Under the pieces are notes generated by a model, which was not told the DNA's origin, made no database searches, and was given only the letters and a program-made list of their open reading frames with translations. Positions 6,901 through 12,650 of a stretch of DNA of 12,650 nt are shown piece by piece. This DNA comes from JBBRUG01 sp038247995 (lineage in GTDB: Bacteria > Chloroflexota > Chloroflexia > Chloroflexales > Chloroflexaceae): assembly GCA_038247995.1 (NCBI GenBank), contig JBBRUG010000169.1:1-12650 (forward strand), read 5' to 3'. Each line of letters opens with the position of its first letter. Position 1 is the first letter of the stretch. The position numbers and the translations under genes are program-made.

Positions 6901-8036
6901 GCAGAAGCCTCCCCAGGATCAGGAATTGGTAATGCCAGCGCCAGCCCGCTGCGATAGATCGGATGTGGTGCGCCTTTGCCCCGCTTCAGCGTTGGATGCT
7001 CATCGCGGCTCAGGCTGTAATCGGGGCGCACATCAACCAGTTTGCCGCGTAACTGTTCCGGCGGCGCGGCAAGGACGGCGCCTTCGGCGATCATGCGCAG
7101 CTTCTGGCGGCGCTGTGCGGGCATACCGACGGTATAGAGCCAACCCTGTACATCAACCAGTTGGTAGCTGGAATCGGCGTGCTGCACAACTGATAGCTCT
7201 TCAGGGCGCGGTACATAGCGCGAAAGTAGAATGCTGCGTCGTCCAGCGGGCAGACCGAGCGCCACTTCCGGCCCGCGCTCGGAACGGAACGCGCCATAGC
7301 CGCTGTTACGCCGCCCGCCTAACCCACTTTCGCCGAGGAAGGCAAGTAGTTGCTCAAATTGCGGTTGCGCCGCCGGATCGTTGAAGCGCACTAAAACAGC
7401 CAAGCCCGCATCAGGCGCATATATGACTCGCCCGACTTCATAGTAGGCCGATGTATTGCTGACCCGATCGACTGTGACACGCGGCACCGACTCGATCTGC
7501 CAGATCGTGGCGGCTTTCAGGCGCTCGTGCCATGCCTCAGCCGTTTCAGTTGTCTGTTTTTGCCAGTTAGGCGGCAAGTACCCCGCCTCTGCGGCGCTGA
7601 TCCAGACCTTTCCGCTCTGCGTCATGAGCGGCGGCTCACTGATTTCTCTGCCGGCGCAGACAGCGCTGAAGAGGGCAGGCGAAAGGTAGCGCAGCTTCTT
7701 AAAGCCCTTGCCGATTTCTTTGCGGAGGGCCTCAGACATATTGGGAATAGGCAGCGCCGGTCGCGGCAGGAGCACCAAGTTGCCCAGACGCGGGAAAAGC
7801 GAACTCAGGGCAAGAGGCGGCGCACCCTGATCAAAAGGTGTAGCCCAGGCCGGCTCGCCATGAGGGCCACGCTGTGGGCTTATTACAGCGGCCTGCGCCG
7901 TTAGCGCGGCAAAGAGCGAGTCGGAGGCGAGTGTTTCACTCGCCTCTTCGAGGCCAATGCCCTGGCGACCGAAATGAAAACTCAGCGTCGGCGCATTGTT
8001 CGGTGGTAGCAGATGGTACGAGATCAGAGCGCTCAT
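6897..8036 (-). CDS. csm4: Type III-A RAMP protein Csm4
   Basis: Csm4 is the Cas5-like subunit that binds the crRNA 5' handle and contacts Cas10 at the base of the complex. The 379-residue product begins with a RAMP strand ISYHLLPPNN. It contains the family's ASDSLFAAL (37-45), PRVTVDRVSNTSAYYEVG (185-202) and the glycine-rich loop SGLGGRRNSGYGAF (237-250). A second RAMP-like half follows, to about residue 370. The start at 8036 is favoured because GGAGG lies five bases upstream; the same frame could begin at 8069, but that would overlap csm3 and add an atypical tail. It follows csm3 by 11 bases and overlaps csm5 by ATGA. No missing motif is apparent. Confidence 0.92.
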   Translation of the reverse strand: MSALISYHLLPPNNAPTLSFHFGRQGIGLEEASETLASDSLFAALTAQAAVISPQRGPHGEPAWATPFDQGAPPLALSSLFPRLGNLVLLPRPALPIPNMSEALRKEIGKGFKKLRYLSPALFSAVCAGREISEPPLMTQSGKVWISAAEAGYLPPNWQKQTTETAEAWHERLKAATIWQIESVPRVTVDRVSNTSAYYEVGRVIYAPDAGLAVLVRFNDPAAQPQFEQLLAFLGESGLGGRRNSGYGAFRSERGPEVALGLPAGRRSILLSRYVPRPEELSVVQHADSSYQLVDVQGWLYTVGMPAQRRQKLRMIAEGAVLAAPPEQLRGKLVDVRPDYSLSRDEHPTLKRGKGAPHPIYRSGLALALPIPDPGEASA

Positions 8037-8041
8037 GGCAG

Positions 8042-8046
8042 CCTCC
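8042..8046 (-). promoter_or_regulatory. Ribosome binding site that fixes the csm4 start
   Basis: GGAGG on the minus strand, five bases before the ATG at 8036 and just past the csm3 stop. It decides against the upstream in-frame start at 8069. Confidence 0.75.
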
Positions 8047-8047
8047 G

Positions 8048-8857
8048 CTAAAACTGCTTTTGCAGCCACTGCTTCAACTCATCGCTGGCACTCGTCATAA
8101 GCGTTGTAGCATTGGGGAACACGGCTTCAGGCTCATAGGCACCGTTGCGGATCGGTTTGCAGGTCACCTTGAGATTGCCGAACCGCACCTGCCCATTGCC
8201 GCGCGAGCCCATACCCCCGAGGTAATCGTCTTCGAGCAGACGCAGGGCATCAATGACATGGGCGAACAATGTGGCCACATCGGCGGGCGTTTCCCCTTCG
8301 CCGGTATAGACATTGAAGATCAGTTCTGCCGGGCCGAACACCGCCCCCGCCGGCACGCGCTCGATCTGCCGCGGTGCCGCTGCTGAGGTGACCCGATCAA
8401 TTGCCGCCTCCCACTTGATCTCACTGAAGGGAAGATCAGTACGAAGCTTTTTTAACTCAGCAACTGAATCCGGTGTCAGTTGCACATCGCGCACCGTTAA
8501 ACGGGTCGGTGCAGGAGTGCGAAACTCTTTGCGCTCAGGAAGTGTACCGAAGACCCCGGCAATGGCCTGATAACGTTGATAATCGGCGGTGCTTTCGGGC
8601 ATATGCACAAAAACATCTTTATTGACCCGAAATGTTTGCGGCGCACCATAGGCCTTCTCCATCAGCGAACGCATCTTGCCCTTTAACGAGGAGCCAGGAA
8701 TATAAGGCTGATTTGTGCGTACGTTGCGAATGACCGGCTTGTCAACACCGCCGATCTCCAAGCCACCGGAAGCACCGCCGATGTGTAGACCGGTAACAAG
8801 TTCAATATCGGCGTTCAGGAAGACCCGTCCGTGTAAGGTAACGATAGGATTAGTCAT
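8048..8857 (-). CDS. csm3: Type III-A backbone RAMP protein Csm3 (target RNA cleavage)
   Basis: Csm3 forms the repeating backbone along the crRNA and cuts target RNA at 6-base intervals. The 269-residue product starts with the family signature VTGLHIGGASGGLEIGGVDK (21-40), whose Asp39 corresponds to the catalytic Asp of characterised Csm3 proteins. Next come PVIRN (41-45), YIPGSSLKGKMRSLMEKAYG (52-71), an AAIDRVTSAA segment (151-160) and the glycine-rich DYLGGMGSRGNGQVRF (211-226). The zinc-type Cys/His cluster often found after the GSSLKG block is absent: residues 84-105 have one His and no Cys. The ATG at 8857 has AGGAGG ten bases upstream and follows csm2 by 21 bases. With the Asp present, sequence-specific cleavage of target RNA should be retained. 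Confidence 0.96.
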   Translation of the reverse strand: MTNPIVTLHGRVFLNADIELVTGLHIGGASGGLEIGGVDKPVIRNVRTNQPYIPGSSLKGKMRSLMEKAYGAPQTFRVNKDVFVHMPESTADYQRYQAIAGVFGTLPERKEFRTPAPTRLTVRDVQLTPDSVAELKKLRTDLPFSEIKWEAAIDRVTSAAAPRQIERVPAGAVFGPAELIFNVYTGEGETPADVATLFAHVIDALRLLEDDYLGGMGSRGNGQVRFGNLKVTCKPIRNGAYEPEAVFPNATTLMTSASDELKQWLQKQF

Positions 8858-8878
8858 AATGAGCGATCCTCCTGTAAA

Positions 8879-9346
8879 TTAATTATTGCTACCGCCGAAA
8901 CGTCGGTGATAGGCGAGAATGGCCTCGAAAAAGTCCATGAAGTTTCGGAAATGCGGTACGCTGGTGCCGACCAATCCTATCGCTTCAGATAAAATCTGCG
9001 TAAGCGCCCCCATTGCCGCCTTTTCACGTCCCTGAACGCGGCCATACTGATACGCCAATTTTGGCTGGAGCATAAGTAGATCACGCTGTACCTGGATAGG
9101 AAGCGGTGTGTCGTCGGCCAAGGCTTTTACGTCTTGCTCGATCGCGCGGACAGTGCCGAAAATATTTCGAATCTGCGAGGCCGTAATGTTGTGAGCGAAT
9201 TGCTTGCCAATCTTCTCGGCAGTAGTAGTAAGTACCTGAATGGCTTCCGTTGAGTTGCCGGTAATGATCAGTTTCAACTGCTCTTTCGACACTAACTCCC
9301 GAGCCCCTTGATCGCCGTTACGACGCGGATTGTTTGCATAGGTCAT
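8879..9346 (-). CDS. csm2: Type III-A small subunit Csm2
   Basis: Csm2 is the small helical subunit that lines the target-binding groove between Cas10 and Csm5. The 155-residue product shows the diagnostic NITASQIRNIFGTVR (53-67), then LMLQPKLAYQYGRVQGR (91-107) and a C-terminal FMDFFEAILAYHRRFGG (136-152). Its length is in the usual range. The ATG at 9346 overlaps the cas10 stop as ATGA and is preceded by a strong AGGAGGT seven bases upstream, so both coupling and independent initiation are possible. This gene marks the locus as III-A rather than III-B. Local G+C is somewhat lower than in cas10. Confidence 0.94.
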   Translation of the reverse strand: MTYANNPRRNGDQGARELVSKEQLKLIITGNSTEAIQVLTTTAEKIGKQFAHNITASQIRNIFGTVRAIEQDVKALADDTPLPIQVQRDLLMLQPKLAYQYGRVQGREKAAMGALTQILSEAIGLVGTSVPHFRNFMDFFEAILAYHRRFGGSNN

Positions 9347-11628
9347 CGGGCTACCTCCTGATCAGCTTGTGCTTCATCACGTCTACTACGAACAAAGAGT
9401 TGAGTCCAGCGGGCCGCAAGGCCGGCGCGTTCGATGGTACGCTTGGCAACGGCTTCGGCGCCGACGAGGCGTTCGCAAAGGTCGGCGAGTTGTGCTCGGA
9501 GCGGATCGGACTTACCGAAACGCTCGGCCATGCGCGTCAGTTGGTAAGCGCCTTGCCAGATCCAGGGGCCATAGGCAAATTGCGCTGCGCCATTGCGCGT
9601 GCGCTTGCCGCTTTGGGTGGCTTGGGTCGCTAGGTTTTGGATCACCATCAGCAGCGTGCGTGGAACACCGGCCCAGATCAGTTCGTTGAGTTCGCCATGG
9701 AGTTGTTCTACCTCGGCGAATTGCTCCCAGCCCAGTGTCTGTCCGAGGAAGGTGATCGCATCTTTACGATGCCCGCCGGGGCGGCTGAAGCGCTTTGCTG
9801 CATCGAGCGCTTCGTCGGCGTCGGCGGCGGCCTGGTAGAGCGGGTAGCCGGCGTTGTGCAATGTGATCCCTGCCGAAAGGGTGACCGGTGGCCGTTCGTC
9901 AATACGCAATCGGCGGCCCAAGATGTACTGAGCAAAGTCGTCACGGATTCGGCGCGCCAGGGCCGGCATCAGATGCCACGAACCCACAAGGAACAGGTCA
10001 TCACCGCCGCTGTAGACTGCATAGATGCCACCGTTATCGCCTTGATTGAATTCGTGGCAGAGGGCTTCAACCCACCCTTCAAAAAAGCGACTCAGCGCCG
10101 CACTAAGAGCGGCGGTAGCTGCCAGCGCGGCAATACCTGGCGGACGATCCAACTTTGTCCCGAACAGGTCGCCGAGATCGTCTACGTCCATCCGCAGCAC
10201 GCCGATGCGTCCTACACCGTGGCTCGTTTCGGCCAGATAAGTGAAGGGCAGCACATTGCCGACTTCAAGCGGCTCTTGGCCGTTTGCATCAAGACCGCGC
10301 TCATAGTAGGCGCGAACATCTGTAGCTGTAGCCCGCCGCGCCTCAGTAACGGTGTAGCGCATACCCTTGATCGCGTCGTCTGGAAGCGCCTCGGCATCGC
10401 TAATATCGTTCAATCGTAAAATCCGTTGCTGCTGCTGTGCTATACGCCCATTATGGCCATACTCATCACGGAGTAACATGCGTAAGCCAAGCCGGCTGAG
10501 TACGTCGCGGTAGTCGTGCTCGCGCTCATCGGGCGCAAATGGTCGGGCCTGTTGCGATTCGAGAATGAGCACTTTGGCCCGACTCAGGCTGCTACCGAGT
10601 TGTTCAAGCGATTCGCCCATGCGATCAAGGATCTCCTCAGCATTCTCGTCACGCGGCGGCTGGGGTTGGCGCGGCGCAAAGAGTTGGGCAAAGGTTGTAC
10701 TGCCGAGAGCAGCGAAGCGGCGACGCTTATCGGCGTCAAGTGCTGTAGTCAGGTGCTGCCATTGTGTTTCATTTTCGTAGGCAGCAGTAAAAGGTTCCGT
10801 TGCGCCTAATGCCAGATAGAGCGTGCCGTGATGCGCAGCGAGCAGATGCTGGCCCAGACTCCGCCGCCACTCGTTGAGCCGGGTAGTGCTGCTGCCGGGC
10901 AGCAGCGCATAGAAGCGCCCACCGCCGGCATAAAGCAGGTTACAGAGCGGCATACCCGCCTCTGTAAGCACAAAATGTGCACAGGCATCGGTCAACAATT
11001 GCAAGTAGAATGAACGCCCACGCAGTTGCTTAGCGGCACCGCGGGCGGGAACGCTGTAGATGAACTCCTGCACGCCCGAAAGATCGCCACCGACGAGGCA
11101 GAACGTCCCGTCAGGTTCGGCTGCCTGTGCAGCGGTAAGCGCGGCGTGGATGCGGGCGAAGTCGTAAAGCGCAACAGCTTCCAACGGCGATGGCAAGGCC
11201 CAGGCATAGCGCTGCAAGATGAAGAACAACGCTTCAAGCTCGGCTTCAGGCGTGAAGCTTCGTTGCGCCATCGCTGTTGCTTCAACCCGTAATGCGACAG
11301 CACACGCCCGCACCGCTGTTTGCGGTGGCAGATCTGTTGTTGGAAAGATTGTCGGCTGCTCGATACGCAGGACGCCCGGCGGCAAGAATGCTGTAATCGG
11401 CACCATGTCAGGCTGATTAAGCCGGGTAAAAATAGATGCTACAGGCGTATCCTGCGCTGGCGGCCAGTGATCGCCTGGCGGCGCAGTCGATCCGGCAGTA
11501 TTCCAAGCCGTCTGCCGGAGTAAGGTTTGGATATCCGATGATGGCGGTACAGGTGTTGGTAAACCGGCAGCGTGCGCTACCCAATAGCGCAGAGCCGCCA
11601 GGGCTCCAGAGGTCGGCGATGGATGCAT
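9343..11628 (-). CDS. cas10: Type III-A large subunit Cas10/Csm1 (cyclase; HD motif absent)
   Basis: Cas10 (Csm1) is the signalling subunit: on target RNA binding its Palm domains make cyclic oligoadenylate from ATP. The 761-residue product contains VGGDLSGVQEFIYS (179-192) of Palm1, an RMDVDDLGDLFG block (479-490), and the catalytic YSGGDDLFLVGS (539-550) of Palm2. PVTLSAGITLHNAGYPLYQA (581-600) and AADADEALDAAK (601-612) follow, then a helical C-terminal domain. Residues 1-150 occupy the place of the HD nuclease but contain no HDxGK-like motif; at the expected place I read AALRYWVAHAAG. The usual Cys zinc cluster between the Palm domains is also missing, since the protein has only six scattered Cys and no CxxC. 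The ATG at 11628 is chosen because AAGGAG lies five bases upstream; an earlier GTG at 11643 is part of that ribosome site. It is the first gene of the operon. Confidence 0.95.
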   Translation of the reverse strand: MHPSPTSGALAALRYWVAHAAGLPTPVPPSSDIQTLLRQTAWNTAGSTAPPGDHWPPAQDTPVASIFTRLNQPDMVPITAFLPPGVLRIEQPTIFPTTDLPPQTAVRACAVALRVEATAMAQRSFTPEAELEALFFILQRYAWALPSPLEAVALYDFARIHAALTAAQAAEPDGTFCLVGGDLSGVQEFIYSVPARGAAKQLRGRSFYLQLLTDACAHFVLTEAGMPLCNLLYAGGGRFYALLPGSSTTRLNEWRRSLGQHLLAAHHGTLYLALGATEPFTAAYENETQWQHLTTALDADKRRRFAALGSTTFAQLFAPRQPQPPRDENAEEILDRMGESLEQLGSSLSRAKVLILESQQARPFAPDEREHDYRDVLSRLGLRMLLRDEYGHNGRIAQQQQRILRLNDISDAEALPDDAIKGMRYTVTEARRATATDVRAYYERGLDANGQEPLEVGNVLPFTYLAETSHGVGRIGVLRMDVDDLGDLFGTKLDRPPGIAALAATAALSAALSRFFEGWVEALCHEFNQGDNGGIYAVYSGGDDLFLVGSWHLMPALARRIRDDFAQYILGRRLRIDERPPVTLSAGITLHNAGYPLYQAAADADEALDAAKRFSRPGGHRKDAITFLGQTLGWEQFAEVEQLHGELNELIWAGVPRTLLMVIQNLATQATQSGKRTRNGAAQFAYGPWIWQGAYQLTRMAERFGKSDPLRAQLADLCERLVGAEAVAKRTIERAGLAARWTQLFVRSRRDEAQADQEVAR

Positions 11629-11978
11629 AATTGCTCCTTCCACACACGATCACTGCTTCAACTATACGCACCCGATAGGGCACAAATGCGCTCAGATATT
11701 GATGAAGATAGGAGGGATTCGATTTGAACAAGCAGTTCGGGGGACTTCTATATATAGCAGGTTGTGCATACCAAAACGATACCGTAAAAAGCATGTAGCT
11801 AATCCGTGTAAATGAATATGGATTGCACATTTCTTTTCGATTGCTAACCTAAAAGGTACTCGTTGATAGTAGGCGTAGTTTCGGCGCCCTGGTAGCGTGC
11901 GCCTCGTCTTTCTTCCTCCACGCCCATAACCACCTATGGGGCTGTGGTGGCGCACATGGTGGGAGTCTCAGCACGCCC
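11629..11978. other. Gene-free region between the cas operon and the cytochrome gene; carries the operon promoter
   Basis: This 350-base stretch has no convincing gene on either strand. The promoter of the whole csm operon should lie here, reading leftward. Candidate -10 boxes on the minus strand are TATAGT (11659-11664), 31 bases before the start codon, and the 10-base palindrome CTATATATAG (11748-11757). Neither has a good -35 at normal spacing, so I do not choose between them. The part 11690-11880 is visibly AT-rich. A short inverted repeat CCACC/GGTGG (11930-11934, 11946-11950) lies near the right end. The plus-strand frame of the cytochrome gene is open back to 11880, so the broken end of that gene may fall within 11880-11978. 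Confidence 0.6.
11634..11639 (-). promoter_or_regulatory. Ribosome binding site that fixes the cas10 start
   Basis: AAGGAG on the minus strand, five bases before the ATG at 11628. It excludes the GTG at 11643, which would place the ribosome site inside the coding sequence. Confidence 0.75.
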
Positions 11979-12473
11979 ATGTTCTGGGGATTGGGTGCGC
12001 GTGCGCGCTTCAGCTGGTTCCGGCCAGATGTGACGAGTCTGGAGCACACAGCGCAGGCGCTGGCCGCTGCGATCCGCACGCTGGAGCCGGCGGTAAGCGC
12101 GTATGATCTCGCTCTCGCCGGCGACGCCTCAGCACTCACGCCGGCGGCGCTGCGCGGCCAATCGCTCTTTGCCGAACTGGGCTGCCAGCAGTGTCATCAG
12201 CAGCCCCGCTTTACCAGCGACAGCTATCACGCGGTAGGCGTAGCGGACAATCTTCAGCGTAACAACGGGCGGGCGAGAGTGCCGAGCCTGCGCGGCGTGC
12301 GTCACACCGCGCCCTACTTCCACAACGGCAGCGCGGCAACCCTTGTAGACGTGATCCGCGCGTACGAGCGCGGCGGTCAGATGCCAGGCGCGCCGGTCAG
12401 TTCAGCCATTCAGCCCTTGCTGCTGACGGAAGACGACGTGTGGGATCTGGTCGCGTTTCTGGAGGCGTTGTAG
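11979..12473 (+). CDS. Cytochrome c peroxidase-like (MauG/CcpA family) C-terminal part, probably 5'-truncated
   Basis: The product resembles the C-terminal half of the di-haem cytochrome c peroxidase family, periplasmic or exported proteins that reduce peroxide or oxidise partner proteins. Of 164 residues read from the ATG, TPAALRGQSLFAELGCQQCH (54-73) carries one haem-binding CxxCH (69-73). RVPSLRGVRHTAPYFHNG (100-117) is the family's hallmark segment, and DVIRAYERGG (124-133) plus LTEDDVWDLVAFLEAL (149-164) form the usual end. Full members have an N-terminal haem domain and a signal peptide; here neither is present, and the start has no proper ribosome site. The frame is open back to 11880 but shows no recognisable first haem domain. 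I infer a gene remnant cut at the boundary with the CRISPR-cas block. It is transcribed away from the cas operon. Confidence 0.75.
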   Translation: MFWGLGARARFSWFRPDVTSLEHTAQALAAAIRTLEPAVSAYDLALAGDASALTPAALRGQSLFAELGCQQCHQQPRFTSDSYHAVGVADNLQRNNGRARVPSLRGVRHTAPYFHNGSAATLVDVIRAYERGGQMPGAPVSSAIQPLLLTEDDVWDLVAFLEAL

Positions 12474-12520
12474 CAGCGCCCCGTGCGCCATAGCTCCCGG
12501 CAAAGTCCCACTTGTACACG

Positions 12521-12535
12521 AACAGATATTCTGTT
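12521..12535. promoter_or_regulatory. Perfect 6-3-6 dyad, possible operator
   Basis: AACAGA-TAT-TCTGTT is a perfect inverted repeat of 15 bases lying about 40 bases upstream of the -35-like box of the next gene. Its size and symmetry fit a dimeric repressor site. It does not match an operator I can name with confidence. Confidence 0.45.
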
Positions 12536-12573
12536 ATTCTACACGCTAACGAACTATATTTACCGTAACTAGC

Positions 12574-12604
12574 TTGAGCATATTCGGCGGGTGCGGCGTA
12601 TAAT
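12574..12604 (+). promoter_or_regulatory. Likely sigma-70-type promoter for the gene at the right edge
   Basis: A consensus TATAAT at 12599-12604 is preceded by TTGAGC at 12574-12579, with a longish 19-base gap. The -10 box lies only 12 bases before the ATG at 12617, so the transcript would have almost no leader. Confidence 0.5.
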
Positions 12605-12616
12605 GTGAGCACGGCG

Positions 12617-12650
12617 ATGACTCAGGATCAACCGGCGTCCGATTTTGACG
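12617..12650 (+). CDS. Start of an unidentified gene (partial, runs off the right edge)
   Basis: An open frame from the ATG at 12617 gives MTQDQPASDFD and then leaves the window. The evidence that it is real is the TATAAT box just upstream and the acidic, polar N-terminus common in cytosolic proteins. There is no clear ribosome site, so it would be nearly leaderless or start further downstream. Eleven residues are too few to assign a function. Confidence 0.4.
   Translation, partial: MTQDQPASDFD

Noticed and set aside
8037..8069. Longer start of Csm4 at 8069
   Set aside because: It overlaps the csm3 end, and GGAGG lies just before the ATG at 8036.
9637..10419. Plus-strand open frame of 260 codons opposite cas10
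   Set aside because: It is antisense to the clearly conserved Palm domain region of Cas10 and shows no recognisable motifs; it is a by-product of GC-rich coding.
11692..11955. Minus-strand open frame of 87 codons upstream of cas10
   Set aside because: Its composition is irregular, no ribosome site or family motif is visible, and it lies in the AT-rich spacer where the operon promoter is expected.
12397..12612. Minus-strand open frame of 71 codons at the right end
   Set aside because: It overlaps the conserved end of the cytochrome gene and the promoter region and has no recognisable features.

Overview
The window is dominated by one minus-strand gene cluster, from about 11,628 down to position 1. 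It is a complete type III-A (Csm) CRISPR-Cas locus: cas10/csm1, csm2, csm3, csm4, csm5, two consecutive CARF-HEPN (Csm6/Csx1-like) genes, cas6, cas1 and cas2, followed by a leader-like spacer and the start of a CRISPR array that runs off the left edge. Four neighbouring gene pairs overlap in ATGA/GTGA stop-start codons, and most of the others are 11-21 bases apart. The cluster is therefore almost certainly one operon. Its largest internal gap is 144 bases, just before cas6, and holds a perfect hairpin with 14-base arms.

The genes fit one pathway. Cas1-Cas2 would add spacers at the leader end of the array. Cas6 would cut the transcript at its hairpin repeat, and Csm2-Csm5 with Cas10 would assemble on the crRNA. 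On target RNA recognition, the Cas10 Palm domain (GGDD intact) would make cyclic oligoadenylate, which would bind the CARF domains of the two effectors and switch on their HEPN RNase domains (both keep R-x4-H). Csm3 keeps the Asp expected to cut target RNA. Cas10 shows no HD nuclease motif, so the system as encoded looks like an RNA-cutting and second-messenger system rather than one using the Cas10 DNase.

To the right, 11,629-11,978 is a gene-free, partly AT-rich spacer. It is followed on the plus strand by the C-terminal part of a cytochrome c peroxidase (MauG/CcpA-like) protein (11,979-12,473) with a CxxCH haem site but no signal peptide, so it is probably 5'-truncated. The last 180 bases hold a perfect 6-3-6 dyad, a TATAAT-type promoter and the likely first codons of another plus-strand gene.

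The DNA is moderately GC-rich with local drops (first CARF-HEPN gene, csm2). The locus organisation and protein style fit a bacterium such as a member of the Chloroflexota (Roseiflexus/Chloroflexus-like). This is a guess from general resemblance; no marker gene here settles it. The system as a whole is a recognisable type III-A locus. The unusual parts are the HD-less Cas10, the doubled and diverged CARF-HEPN effectors, and a coiled-coil insertion in Csm5.
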